Both the position numbers and the translations under genes were made by a program. Positions 43,607 to 52,725 of a stretch of DNA of 64,000 nt are shown piece by piece. Position 1 is the stretch's first letter; every line of letters begins with the position of its first letter. The DNA is taken from positions 434,001 to 498,000 of the forward strand of contig NZ_CP016279.1 of assembly GCF_001542625.1 (NCBI RefSeq). Direction: 5' to 3'. Below the pieces are notes generated by a model, which worked only from the letters and a program-made list of their open reading frames with translations, was not told where the DNA came from and searched no databases. This stretch comes from Streptomyces griseochromogenes (GTDB lineage Bacteria > Actinomycetota > Actinomycetes > Streptomycetales > Streptomycetaceae).

Positions 43607-44074
43607 ATGACCACCACGCTCAAGTCGAAGCTGCAGGATGACCTCAACGCCGCGATCAAGGAGCGCGACGAGCTCCGCTCCTCGACGCTCCGGCTGACGC
43701 TCACCGCCATCACCAAGGAGGAGGTCGCGGGCAAGGAGAAGCGCGAGCTCTCCGACGACGAGGTCCTCAAGGTGATCACCAAGGAGGCGAAGAAGCGCCG
43801 CGAGGCGGCGGACGCCTTCGCCCAGGGCGGTCGTGCCGAGTCGGCCGAGCGGGAGAAGGCGGAGGGCGAGGTCCTCGCCGCGTACCTGCCCAAGCAGCTG
43901 TCCGACGACGAGCTGAACGCGATCGTCGCCCAGGCCGTCGGGGAGGCGAAGGCGGCCGGTGCCGAAGGGCCGCGGGCCATGGGTGCCGTGATGAAGATCG
44001 TGAACCCGAAGGTGGCCGGTCAGGCCGAGGGCGGCCGTGTCGCCGCCGTGGTGAAGAAGCTTCTGGCCGGCTGA
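43607..44074 (+). CDS. GatB/YqeY domain protein
   Basis: 155 residues from ATG 43607. The YqeY pattern is intact: KSKLQDDLNAAIKERDELRSSTLRL, LPKQLSDDEL and MGAVMKIVNPKVAGQAEGGR. The family is a stand-alone relative of the tRNA-binding tail of GatB. No ribosome site is evident and the leader seems very short, so the mRNA may be leaderless. Confidence 0.92.
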   Translation: MTTTLKSKLQDDLNAAIKERDELRSSTLRLTLTAITKEEVAGKEKRELSDDEVLKVITKEAKKRREAADAFAQGGRAESAEREKAEGEVLAAYLPKQLSDDELNAIVAQAVGEAKAAGAEGPRAMGAVMKIVNPKVAGQAEGGRVAAVVKKLLAG

Positions 44075-44120
44075 GCGGCGGGGGGCGCCTCGGCGTAGTG
44101 ACCGCGGAGGGTGCCTCGGT

Positions 44121-44157
44121 GTCGTGACCCAGGTGGCGTAGCGACCTGGGTCACGAC
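44121..44157. terminator. bidirectional terminator between yqeY and PBP
   Basis: GTCGTGACCCAGGT (44121-44134), 9-nt loop, ACCTGGGTCACGAC (44144-44157): perfect 14-bp stem between convergent genes. Confidence 0.75.
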
Positions 44158-44208
44158 GAAGTCATCGAGGGCTTCTGCCCCCGCTACCGGTCTCCCGCCG
44201 GAGCCGGC

Positions 44209-44434
44209 CTACCCCTTCCGTCCACCGAACCCGTTCCCGTTCCCGCCGTTCGTCTGTCCCTGGATGAAGTTGCCCGGGAGGGAGAACGTCGGCGTCGGGA
44301 AGGTGCCGCCGGTGGTGTCACCGGTGGTGGCTCCGGTCGTGTCCCCGGTCGTGCCTCCGTCAGTGAGGCCGCCGATCAGCCCCCCGATGAGTCCGCCCGT
44401 GTTGTCCCCGTTGTTCCCGTCGTCGTTCCCCCCC
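44209..44434 (-). other. out-of-frame C-terminal tail of the PBP
   Basis: Minus-strand reading from the C7 run onward in the -1 alternative frame encodes NDDGNNGDNTGGLIGGLIGG and then Thr/Gly repeats, FPTPTFSLPGNFIQ and GFGGRKG before TAG. Its codon bias is normal, so it was coding until recently, or still is by slippage. Confidence 0.7.
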
Positions 44435-46535
44435 GGCCTTTTCCCCGGTCGCCCCCCTTGTTGTCGTCGGGGATGTCGACCAGCTGGAAGTCCGGTGCGG
44501 GCTTGCCGTCCAGGGCGCCGGTCATCATGTCGCGCCAGATCGGTCCGGGGACCTCACCGCCGTAGACCTTGTCGTGCGGGATGCCGCCGATGGTGATGTT
44601 GGTCATCCGCCGCTTGTGCGCCGGGTCGCCGACCCAGACCGCGCCCGCCATGTTCGGGGTGTATCCGACGAACCAGGCCGCGTAGCGCTTGTCCGTCGTA
44701 CCCGTCTTGCCCGCGCTCGGGCGGCTGCCGAGGCCGGCCTCCTGACCCGTGCCGTCCTCGACCACGCCCTTCAGGATCGTGCTCACGGTGTCGGCGGTCT
44801 TCTCCGACATCGCGCGCGAGCAGGTCGACTTCGGCACCTCCAGGGACTTCTTCTCGCTGCCCACCTGCTGGGTGATCGACTCGATGGCGACCGGCGTGCA
44901 GTACATACCGCGCGAGGCGAAGGTGGCGTAGGCGTTCGCCATCGTCAGCGGGGACATCTCCTGGGTGCCGAGCGCGATGGAAGGGGCCTGGTCGATCTTG
45001 CGGCCGTCGGCGCGCTCCACTCCCATCCTCTTGGCCATGTCGGTGACGGGGCAGATGCCGATGTCGCTGATCAGCTGCACGTAGTAGGTGTTGACCGACT
45101 TGGCGGTCGCCTCCTTCATGCCGTACGGGCCGTGCTCCGAGGCGTTCTCGTTGGTCAGCTTGGCCGGCTTGCCCGGGTCGTTGTGCCAGGTCTTGCCGTC
45201 GCACGCGGCCACGGGGCTCGGGTAGTACATCTCGTACGGCGACGAGTACTGCTGGGTCGCCGGCTTGCCGCCCTCGATGGCGGCCGCCGCCACGATCGGC
45301 TTGAACGTCGAACCGGGCTGGTAACCGGCGCCGCCGCCCATGTTCTGGTTCACGGACAGGTTGATCTGCGTCTCGTCCTTGCCGAAGCCGTACGGACGGG
45401 ACTGCCCCATGGCGAGGATCTTGCCGGTGCCGGGCTCGACGACGGTCGCGGCGGTCGCCACGGCGTCGCTCTTGTAGACGTGATCCTTGATGGACGCCTG
45501 GGCCGATTTCTGCGACTGCGGGTCGAGCGTCGTGCGGATCGTCAGACCGCCCTGGTTCCACAGCTTCGCCCGGGCCTCCCGGCTCTTGCCGAAGACCGGG
45601 TCGGTCAGGAAGACCTCACGCACGTAGTCGCAGAAGAAGCCGGCACCGTCGATCGCGGTGATGCAGCCGTTCTTGGGCTGGCTGGGGTGCAGGCCGAGCG
45701 GCTTCTCCTTGGCCTGGTCGGCCTCCGCCTGGGAGATGTCGCCGACCTCGGCCATGCGCTGCAGGACGGTGTTGCGCCGCTTGGTGGCCTCGGCCTCGTC
45801 GTTGACCGGGTCGTAGCGGCTCGGGGACTGGACGATGCCGGCCAGCAGCGCGGACTCCTGCAGGGTCAGGTCCTTGGCGTGCTTGGAGAAGTAGCGCTGG
45901 GCGGCGGCCTCGACGCCGTAGGCCTGTTCGCCGAAGAAGGTGATGTTCAGGTAGTTCTCGAGGATCTTCTTCTTGCCGAGCTTCTCCTCGATCTGGATCG
46001 CGTACTTCAGCTCGCGGATCTTGCGACCGAGGGTCTGCTGGGTGGCCTCGGCGACCTTCGTCGGGTCGTCGCCGGCCTCCTCGATGAAGTAGTTCTTCAC
46101 CAGCTGCTGGGTGAGCGTGGAGGCGCCCTGGGCGACCCCGCCGCTCTGCGCGTTCTTGTTCAGGGCGCGCAGCACGCCCTTGAGGTCGATCGCGCCGTGC
46201 TTGTAGAAGCGCGAGTCCTCGATCGCGACGATCGCCTTCTGCATGTACGGCGAGATGTCCTTGAGGTCCACCACCGTACGGTCGCGTGAGTAGACGGCCG
46301 CGATCTGGTTGCCCTGGCTGTCCAGGATGTTCGTGCGCTGACTGAGCTGGGGGCTCTTGAGGTTGGCCGGGATCTCGTCGAAGCCCTTGACCGAGCCCTT
46401 GGCCGCCAGGCCCAGCGCGCCGGCCGCGGGCAGCGCGATGCCCGCCATCACGGCTCCCGCGAGCACACTGACACCGAGGAACTTGGCGGCCTGCTGTGTT
46501 GCCGACAGACCACTGCCCGAGCGCTTCTTTGGCAT
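44376..46535 (-). CDS. class A penicillin-binding protein, C-tail frameshifted
   Basis: 719 residues. N-terminal helix (FLGVSVLAGAVMAGIALPAAG); glycosyltransferase domain with IEDSRFYKHGAIDLKG and GASTLTQQLVKNYF; transpeptidase domain with PGSTFKPI (SxxK), KSVNTYY (SxN) and AGKTGTTDKRYAAWF (KTG). The visible frame ends 23 residues after DRGKG in a Thr/Gly tail. With one extra C in the C7 run at 44428-44434 the frame would continue to TAG 44209-44211 and give a Gly/Asn/Thr-rich tail ending GFGGRKG, which matches the tail I know from Streptomyces homologues. Enzyme domains are unaffected. It builds peptidoglycan at the outer membrane face. Confidence 0.92.
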   Translation of the reverse strand: MPKKRSGSGLSATQQAAKFLGVSVLAGAVMAGIALPAAGALGLAAKGSVKGFDEIPANLKSPQLSQRTNILDSQGNQIAAVYSRDRTVVDLKDISPYMQKAIVAIEDSRFYKHGAIDLKGVLRALNKNAQSGGVAQGASTLTQQLVKNYFIEEAGDDPTKVAEATQQTLGRKIRELKYAIQIEEKLGKKKILENYLNITFFGEQAYGVEAAAQRYFSKHAKDLTLQESALLAGIVQSPSRYDPVNDEAEATKRRNTVLQRMAEVGDISQAEADQAKEKPLGLHPSQPKNGCITAIDGAGFFCDYVREVFLTDPVFGKSREARAKLWNQGGLTIRTTLDPQSQKSAQASIKDHVYKSDAVATAATVVEPGTGKILAMGQSRPYGFGKDETQINLSVNQNMGGGAGYQPGSTFKPIVAAAAIEGGKPATQQYSSPYEMYYPSPVAACDGKTWHNDPGKPAKLTNENASEHGPYGMKEATAKSVNTYYVQLISDIGICPVTDMAKRMGVERADGRKIDQAPSIALGTQEMSPLTMANAYATFASRGMYCTPVAIESITQQVGSEKKSLEVPKSTCSRAMSEKTADTVSTILKGVVEDGTGQEAGLGSRPSAGKTGTTDKRYAAWFVGYTPNMAGAVWVGDPAHKRRMTNITIGGIPHDKVYGGEVPGPIWRDMMTGALDGKPAPDFQLVDIPDDNKGGDRGKGRGGTTTGTTGTTRADSSGG

Positions 46536-47146
46536 GGGGGCAGCCTAATCCGTACTCCTGAGCGTTCCGATGGAGCGACCGTTCCTCGGGATGTTCGGGT
46601 GCCGGATCGTGATGTCCGCGATACCGCCGGGATGTCCGCGTGCTGCCCGGCAGGGGGCGGATCCGGTATGCCAAGGGCATGGGCCGCGGGCACGGCGGAG
46701 GCCGTGTGCGCCATGGGGGCCGCGTCACGGCGCGGCAAAGCGGGTCGCCTACGTTCCTATTCGCCGGACAGGCGTACAGGCATTGGCCTAAGCTGCTCTC
46801 AACTGTCACAGCAGCGCGGCCACGTATCAATACGTCCGGCGACCCCGAATCGTTCCGGAAGTACCCCGACTTTCTGGTGGGGACGTGCCCGAATCCGCCT
46901 CGTGTGTTACCTGGTGCCCGATGTAGCGCACCATAACTGTCCCGGTTTGCCGGGATGATCACGGATGTCGTCAGCTCACTCCCGCGGGTGATCTGCCGCT
47001 TACCCATAGTCCGTTCGGGCCATTCAAGATTGGGCCCGAAGGGGGTGTTGCGCTGTCCCCACCTTCCGTAACGTCCTCAACTGGCGGCGGTGAATATGCC
47101 GCTGCCGCCGTGGGGGAGCCTCGATTCGGGAGAGGACGGCGCCGGT
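46536..47146. other. 611-bp divergent region PBP-wblA
   Basis: No gene is supported. AT-richer patches (tcaatacgtccg, cataactgtcccgg) mark likely promoters. An 8-bp inverted repeat, TTCGGGCC (47014-47021) and GGCCCGAA (47033-47040), lies in the probable wblA leader. A long upstream region is expected for wblA, which is developmentally controlled; I could not place a BldD or other box with confidence. Confidence 0.55.
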
Positions 47147-47485
47147 ATGGGCTGGGTAACCGACTGGAGTGCGCAGGCTGCCTGTCGCACTACCGATCCG
47201 GATGAACTGTTCGTTCAAGGAGCAGCGCAGAACAGGGCCAAGGCGGTGTGCACCGGATGCCCGGTACGCACTGAATGCCTGGCGGATGCGCTGGACAATC
47301 GCGTTGAATTCGGCGTGTGGGGAGGCATGACGGAGCGGGAGCGCCGCGCACTGCTGCGCCGGCGGCCCACCGTGACCTCGTGGCGCAGGCTGCTGGAGAC
47401 CGCACGCCTGGAGTATGAGCGGGGCGTCGGCATCGTGCCCCTCGACAGCGACGAGGTGTACGAGCACTACGCGGCGGTGAGCTGA
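47147..47485 (+). CDS. wblA: WblA, WhiB-like [4Fe-4S] regulator
   Basis: 112 residues from ATG 47147 (GAGAGGAC upstream), the same length as S. coelicolor WblA. Cluster ligands Cys13, Cys35, Cys38 and Cys44; G(V)WGG turn (FGVWGGMTERERRALLRRRP) and basic C-terminal region. An upstream in-frame ATG at 47090 lacks conserved sequence. WblA represses antibiotic production and supports sporulation in streptomycetes. It is followed by a long hairpin. Confidence 0.97.
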   Translation: MGWVTDWSAQAACRTTDPDELFVQGAAQNRAKAVCTGCPVRTECLADALDNRVEFGVWGGMTERERRALLRRRPTVTSWRRLLETARLEYERGVGIVPLDSDEVYEHYAAVS

Positions 47486-47805
47486 GGGCGTCGCCCTTCG
47501 ACGAGAGGGAACCCAGGACCGCTCCGACCGGGCGAAAGCCACGGGAAGCAACGGTCGGACCTGTGTCCTGGGACAACATCTGCCGGACCGGCGCCAGGGG
47601 AAGCATCGGGCAGGCGCGTGCCTTGGGCACCACCCGCCCGGTAGGCGCGTCCGAACGCCCGTCATCAGGCATGTGGACGGCGGCGGGCAGCGGCTTCATC
47701 GGCCAGGCGCGCACACGCCGGTCGGGCGAGGGTGGTCTGCACCCGAGTGCGGCCTGCCACGGCCTGCCGCAGCCGTCGCGCCGCGACAGCTCCGTACGCC
47801 TGCCG
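47486..47805. other. 320-bp stretch after wblA
   Basis: No gene is supported. It holds the wblA terminator-like hairpin (47512-47582). The 14-mer CAGCTCCGTACGCC occurs twice, near 47788 and at the end of the stretch. Confidence 0.55.
47512..47582 (+). terminator. two-step hairpin after wblA
   Basis: Outer arms CCCAGGAC (47512-47519) and GTCCTGGG (47575-47582); inner arms CCGACCG (47524-47530) and CGGTCGG (47562-47568). It begins 26 nt after the stop. Confidence 0.6.
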
Positions 47806-49233
47806 CTACGGCAGCTCCGTACGCCCCGCCGCCAGCCGGTCCCCGATGTCGCGCAAGCCCGCGAGGTCGTGGACGTCGCCGGGGAGCGCGGGCACCTCGA
47901 CGACCGCCACCTCGGGGTGGCGGGCGGCGAAGCGGTCACGCGTGCGCTGCTCGCGCGAGAGCAGCTGCATGCGGTCGGCATGCAGCCTCAGCAGGCCTGC
48001 GGTGAGCTGGTCGACGGTTCGCTCCGGGTCCGTGGCGGGGGAGTCGTCGTCCGTGGCGGCGGGGGAGCCGTCGTCCGGAGCCGGTGTCACCGAAGCGGGA
48101 GGTTCTGAACTGTCGTACGTGTCGGGAGAGTTACGAAGTCCAGCTTTCCCGCCCCCCTGATCCACAATGCGGGGCTCCTCAAGATTTTCCGAGGCGGGAT
48201 CCCCGGCGAGGTCGAGGGTCTCCGCGGCGGCGAGCGCCCGCTCGGCCGACAGCCGGCCGGCGCCGCTGCCGTGGACCCGGTTGAGCACCAGGCCCACCAG
48301 CGGCATGTCCTCCGCGGCCAGCCGCTCCACGAAGTACGCGGCCTCGCGCAGCGCGTCCCGCTCCGGGGCCGCCACCACCAGGAACGCCGTACCGGGCGCC
48401 TGCAGCAGTTTGTACGTGGCGTCCGCGCGCGTACGGAAACCGCCGAAGGTGGTGTCCATCGCCGCCACGAACGTCTGGACGTCCTTCAGCAGCTGGCCGC
48501 CCAGCAGCTTGCCCAGTGTGCCCGTCATCATCGACATGCCGACGTTGAGGAAGGCCATCCCGGCGCGTCCGCCCAGCTTGGCGGGGGCGGTCAGCAGGCG
48601 GATCAGACGGCCGTCCAGGAAGGAGCCGAGCCTCTTGGGCGCGTCCAGGAAGTCCAGCGCCGAGCGGGACGGCGGGGTGTCGACCACGATCAGGTCCCAC
48701 TCGTCCCTCGCCCGCAGCTGGCCCAGCTTCTCCATCGCCATGTACTCCTGCGTGCCCGCGAAGCCCGCCGAGAGCGACTGGTAGAAGGGGTTCGCGAGGA
48801 TCGCGGCCGCCCGCTCGGGGTCCGCGTGCGCCTCGACGACCTCGTCGAAGGTGCGCTTCATGTCGAGCATCATGGCGTGCAGTTCGCCGCCCGCCTGTCG
48901 CCCGCCGTCGCCGTCGGCCGAATCGGTGCGTGATGCCCCACCTCGATCCTCCGTGCCCTTCACCCGCCGCGGCACGTTGTCCAGGGAGTCGATGCCCATC
49001 GACTGGGCGAGGCGCCTTGCCGGGTCGATGGTGAGGACGACCACCTTGCGGCCCCGCTCGGCGGCCCTGAGGCCCAGCGCCGCCGCGGTCGTCGTCTTGC
49101 CGACCCCGCCCGAGCCGCAGCACACCACGATCCGGGTCTGCCGGTCGTCCAGCAGCGAGTCGATGTCGAGCACGCGCGCGGGGGAGAGGTGAGGGCGGGC
49201 GGCGTCCTGCGCCTCGGCCGGGTCCGGACTCAT
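47806..49233 (-). CDS. ArsA/Get3-like ATPase, second subunit
   Basis: 475 residues from ATG 49233, overlapping the upstream ATPase (ATGA). P-loop [12 protein letters not shown]: it lacks the signature Lys of the deviant Walker A that its partner has. DTPPSR switch region and [12 protein letters not shown] are present. A long disordered Asp/Ser/Pro-rich insertion (about residues 365-405) interrupts the C-terminal part. Such gene pairs are conserved next to wblA in actinobacteria. A role in membrane-protein targeting or metal handling is only by analogy. Confidence 0.9.
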   Translation of the reverse strand: MSPDPAEAQDAARPHLSPARVLDIDSLLDDRQTRIVVCCGSGGVGKTTTAAALGLRAAERGRKVVVLTIDPARRLAQSMGIDSLDNVPRRVKGTEDRGGASRTDSADGDGGRQAGGELHAMMLDMKRTFDEVVEAHADPERAAAILANPFYQSLSAGFAGTQEYMAMEKLGQLRARDEWDLIVVDTPPSRSALDFLDAPKRLGSFLDGRLIRLLTAPAKLGGRAGMAFLNVGMSMMTGTLGKLLGGQLLKDVQTFVAAMDTTFGGFRTRADATYKLLQAPGTAFLVVAAPERDALREAAYFVERLAAEDMPLVGLVLNRVHGSGAGRLSAERALAAAETLDLAGDPASENLEEPRIVDQGGGKAGLRNSPDTYDSSEPPASVTPAPDDGSPAATDDDSPATDPERTVDQLTAGLLRLHADRMQLLSREQRTRDRFAARHPEVAVVEVPALPGDVHDLAGLRDIGDRLAAGRTELP

Positions 49234-50207
49234 GACATCCCCTGCTCTCGCAGCTCGGTGGCGAGTTCGTACAGGCCCGCGAGGTCCATGCCCTCGGCGA
49301 GCAGCGGCAGTTCGTGCAGCGGCAGGCCCAGCTCGCCGAGGACCGCGCGCTGCTCCTGCTCCAGTGCGTAGCGCTCGGCGTACTCCGCGGCCTGCTGCAG
49401 CAGCGGGTCCACCAGCCGCTCGGCGTTCCCGCCCCGCCGTGCCCCGCCGAGCCCCGCGGCCGACAGCGTCCGGGCAAGGGAGGAACGAGGCACGGTCCGT
49501 ACGAGTTCCAGGTCGGCCGCGTCCAGCACCTCGGGCCGGACCATGTTCACGATGACCCGGCCCACCGGCAGCCGGGCCGCCCGGAGTTCGGCGATGCCGT
49601 CGGCGGTCTCCTGGACCGGCATCTCCTCCAGCAGCGTGACCAGGTGCACCGCCGTCTCCGGTGACTTCAGCACGCGCATCACGGCCTGCGCCTGATTGTG
49701 TATCGGGCCGATCTTCGCGAGCCCGGCGACTTCGTCGTTGACGTTGAGGAAGCGGGTGATGCGGCCGGTCGGCGGGGCGTCCATGACGACGTAGTCGTAC
49801 GCGAAGCGTCCGCTCTTGTCCTTGCGGCGCACCGCCTCGCACGCCTTGCCGGTCAGCAGGACGTCCCTGAGCCCGGGCGCGACGGTGGTGGCGAAGTCGA
49901 TCGCGCCGAGCTTCCTCAGCGCCCTGCCCGCACCGCCGAGCTTGTAGAACATCTGGAGATAGTCCAGAAGGGCCAGTTCGGGATCGATGGCGAGGGCGTA
50001 CACCTCCCCGCCACCGGGAGCGACCGCGATCTTTCGCTCCTCATAGGGCAGCGCTTCCGTCTCGAAGAGCTGTGCGATGCCCTGCCGGCCCTCGACCTCC
50101 ACGAGAAGCGTCCGCTTCCCCTCGGTCGCGAGGGCCAGCGCGAGTGCGGCGGCGACCGTCGTCTTTCCGGTCCCGCCCTTGCCGCTGACGACCTGGAGCC
50201 TGCTCAC
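49230..50207 (-). CDS. ArsA/Get3-like ATPase, first subunit
   Basis: 325 residues from GTG 50207. Deviant Walker [11 protein letters not shown] (8-17) with signature Lys10, [15 protein letters not shown] switch region, and [16 protein letters not shown]. Helical C-terminus ([22 protein letters not shown]). Forms a translationally coupled pair with the next ATPase; probably a heterodimer or pseudo-dimer like ArsA halves. Confidence 0.92.
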   Translation of the reverse strand: MSRLQVVSGKGGTGKTTVAAALALALATEGKRTLLVEVEGRQGIAQLFETEALPYEERKIAVAPGGGEVYALAIDPELALLDYLQMFYKLGGAGRALRKLGAIDFATTVAPGLRDVLLTGKACEAVRRKDKSGRFAYDYVVMDAPPTGRITRFLNVNDEVAGLAKIGPIHNQAQAVMRVLKSPETAVHLVTLLEEMPVQETADGIAELRAARLPVGRVIVNMVRPEVLDAADLELVRTVPRSSLARTLSAAGLGGARRGGNAERLVDPLLQQAAEYAERYALEQEQRAVLGELGLPLHELPLLAEGMDLAGLYELATELREQGMS

Positions 50208-50313
50208 GTCTTCGAGCCTAACCAGTCCGGCCGACGGCCACGCGGGAGGCTGTGGATAACGGCGCCCCCGGCCGTCCGCCGGTCCCACCGGTCACAGCGG
50301 CTACAGTCGGCCC

Positions 50314-50475
50314 ATGACCAAGTGGGAATACGCAACCGTGCCGCTGCTCGTCCATGCCACGAAGCAGATTCTGGACACCTGGGGCGAGGACGGCTGGGAG
50401 CTCGTCCAGGTCGTGCCCGGGCCCAACAACCCCGAACAGCTCGTGGCCTACCTGAAGCGGGAGAAGCAGGCGTGA
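50314..50475 (+). CDS. DUF4177 family small protein
   Basis: 53 residues, MTKWEYATVPLLVHATKQIL at the start, GEDGWELVQVV in the middle: the DUF4177 pattern. Stop overlaps the RidA start (GTGA). TACAGT lies a few bases before the ATG, so the mRNA may be leaderless. Function unknown. Confidence 0.92.
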   Translation: MTKWEYATVPLLVHATKQILDTWGEDGWELVQVVPGPNNPEQLVAYLKREKQA

Positions 50476-50936
50476 GCGCGGTCGAGGCCAAGCTGGCCGA
50501 ACTGGGCCTGACCCTGCCGGAGGTCGTGCCGCCGCTGGCCGCGTACCAGCCGGCCGTGCGCTCCGGCGTGTACGTGTACACCGCCGGCCAGCTGCCGATG
50601 GTCGAGGGCAAGCTGCCGGTCACCGGCAAGGTGGGCGCCGAGGTCACGGCCGAGGAGGCCAAGGACCTGGCCCGGATCTGCGCGCTGAACGCGCTGGCCG
50701 CGGTGAAGTCCGTGACCGGCGACCTGGACCGCATCGCGCGCGTGGTGAAGGTCGTCGGCTTCGTCGCCTCGGCCGCCGACTTCACCGGGCAGCCCGGCGT
50801 CGTCAACGGCGCCAGCGAACTGCTCGGCGAGGTCCTCGGCGACAAGGGCGTGCACGCCCGCAGCGCGGTGGGCGTCGCGGTGCTGCCGCTGGACGCGCCG
50901 GTGGAGGTCGAGATCCAGGTCGAGCTGGTTCCGTAA
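50472..50936 (+). CDS. RidA/YjgF family protein
   Basis: 154 residues from GTG 50472. Family marks: YTAGQLPMVEGKLPVTGKVG, ARICALNALAAVKSV and GVAVLPLDAPVEVEIQ. The Arg of RidA that binds imine/enamine intermediates is not obvious at the usual end position (HARSAVGVAVLP holds an Arg), so it belongs to a YjgH-like subgroup. Likely removes reactive imines or binds a ligand. Confidence 0.9.
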   Translation: MSAVEAKLAELGLTLPEVVPPLAAYQPAVRSGVYVYTAGQLPMVEGKLPVTGKVGAEVTAEEAKDLARICALNALAAVKSVTGDLDRIARVVKVVGFVASAADFTGQPGVVNGASELLGEVLGDKGVHARSAVGVAVLPLDAPVEVEIQVELVP

Positions 50937-51016
50937 CCCGGCTCGCCCACCCACCGCAGCCCCTCTGACCTCGGGTACCTCTCGAACATTCGCCCTATAC
51001 GGGATAGCCTCCGGCC

Positions 51017-51898
51017 ATGGCGAACGGTCAGTGGTACCCCGAGGAGTGGCCCGACCGCATCCGCGCGCACGCGGCGGGAACGCTCACACCGGTGACCCCC
51101 AAACGCGCGGCCACGGTACTGCTCCTGAAGGACACCCCGGACGGCCCCGCCGTCCACATGCTGCGCAGACGCGCCTCCATGGCCTTCGCCGGAGGCGCGT
51201 ACGCGTATCCCGGCGGCGGCGTCGACCCGCGCGACGACGACCGTCGGGTCCGGTGGACCGGCCCCACGCGCGCGTGGTGGGCCGAGCGCCTGGGCGTCGA
51301 CGAGGCCGGTGCCCAGGCGATCGTCTGCGCGGCCGTGCGGGAGACGTACGAGGAGTCGGGCGTCCTGCTCGCCGGGCCCGACCCCGACGCGGTCGTCGGC
51401 GACACCACCGGGGACGACTGGGAGGCGGACCGCGCCGCCCTGGTCGCGCGCGAACTGTCCTTCGCGGAGTTCCTGGACCGGCGCGGGCTGGTGCTGCGCT
51501 CCGACCTGCTGGGCGCCTGGACCCGCTGGATCACGCCCGAGTTCGAGGCCCGCCGCTACGACACCTGGTTCTTCGTGGCCGCCCTTCCCGAGGGCCAGCG
51601 CACCCGCAACGCCTCCACGGAGGCCGACCGCACGGTGTGGATCCGCCCGGAGGAGGCCGCCCGCGGGTACGACAAGGGCGAGCTGCTGATGATGCCGCCC
51701 ACCCTCGCCACCCTGCGCCAGCTGCTCCCGTACGCCACCGCCGCCGAGACGCTCGCCGCCGCGCCCGCCCGCGACATGACCCCGGTGCTGGCGCGCGCCC
51801 GCCTGGAGGGCGGCGAGATCGTGCTGACCTGGCCGGGGCACGATGAGTTCACCAAGCACATCCCGACCGCTGAGAGCACCGGTGGAGGCCCCGCATGA
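51017..51898 (+). CDS. NUDIX hydrolase
   Basis: 293 residues. The Nudix box is degenerate in spacing but clear: GAQAIVCAAVRETYEESGVLL. YPGGGVDPRDD upstream and a C-terminal extension (DEFTKHIP) resemble the NUDT19-like, acyl-CoA-type group. Overlaps the next gene by ATGA. Confidence 0.88.
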   Translation: MANGQWYPEEWPDRIRAHAAGTLTPVTPKRAATVLLLKDTPDGPAVHMLRRRASMAFAGGAYAYPGGGVDPRDDDRRVRWTGPTRAWWAERLGVDEAGAQAIVCAAVRETYEESGVLLAGPDPDAVVGDTTGDDWEADRAALVARELSFAEFLDRRGLVLRSDLLGAWTRWITPEFEARRYDTWFFVAALPEGQRTRNASTEADRTVWIRPEEAARGYDKGELLMMPPTLATLRQLLPYATAAETLAAAPARDMTPVLARARLEGGEIVLTWPGHDEFTKHIPTAESTGGGPA

Positions 51899-52725
51899 CC
51901 GACGCAGCAGCACTGCCCGGCCAGCCCCGGGGCGGGGTTCTCTCGGGCCCCGCGACCGAACGGGCCGTCAATGTGCTGGCGCCCAACGCCTCCGCGATGA
52001 CCCTGGACGGGACCAACACCTGGATCGTCGCCGAGCCCGGCTCCGACCTGGCCGTGGTGATCGACCCGGGCCCCCTGGACGGCGGCCACCTGCGCAACGT
52101 CGTGGACACGGCCGAGAAGGCCGGAAAGCGCATAGCCCTCACCCTGCTCACCCACGGCCACCCCGACCACGCCGAGGGCGCCGCGCGCTTCGCCGAACTG
52201 ACCGGCACACGCGTGCGTGCCCTCGACCCGGCGCTGCGGCTCGGCGACGAGGGCCTGGCCGCCGGGGACGTGATCACTGTCGGCGGCCTGGAGCTGAGGG
52301 TCGTGCCGACCCCCGGCCACACCGCGGACTCGCTTTGTTTCCATCTCCCGGCCGACCGGGCCGTGCTGACCGGCGACACCATCCTCGGCCGCGGCACGAC
52401 GGTCGTGGCGCACCCCGACGGCCGTCTGGGCGACTATCTGGACTCCCTGCGCCGCCTGAGGTCACTGACGGTCGACGACGGCGTGCACACGGTCCTGCCG
52501 GGCCACGGTCCGGTCCTGGAGGACGCCCAGGGCGTCGTCGAGTTCTACCTCGCGCACCGGGCCCATCGCCTCGCCCAGGTCGAGACGGCCGTCGAGAACG
52601 GCTACCGCACCCCGGCCGAGGTCGTCGCCCATGTGTACGCCGACGTGGACCGCTCCCTGTGGCCGGCCGCCGACCTGTCGGTGCGGGCCCAGCTGGACTA
52701 CCTGCGCGAGCACGGGCTGATCTAG
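51895..52725 (+). CDS. metallo-beta-lactamase fold hydrolase
   Basis: 276 residues from ATG 51895 (GGAGG upstream). Metal motif THGHPDHAEG, then TPGHTADSLCFH, TGDTILGRGT and LPGHGPVLED; C-terminal winged-helix region (SVRAQLDYLREHGLI). This is the LACTB2-like group, hydrolases of thioesters or RNA. Coupled to the NUDIX gene. Its end overlaps the convergent gene by 4 nt. Confidence 0.92.
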   Translation: MTDAAALPGQPRGGVLSGPATERAVNVLAPNASAMTLDGTNTWIVAEPGSDLAVVIDPGPLDGGHLRNVVDTAEKAGKRIALTLLTHGHPDHAEGAARFAELTGTRVRALDPALRLGDEGLAAGDVITVGGLELRVVPTPGHTADSLCFHLPADRAVLTGDTILGRGTTVVAHPDGRLGDYLDSLRRLRSLTVDDGVHTVLPGHGPVLEDAQGVVEFYLAHRAHRLAQVETAVENGYRTPAEVVAHVYADVDRSLWPAADLSVRAQLDYLREHGLI

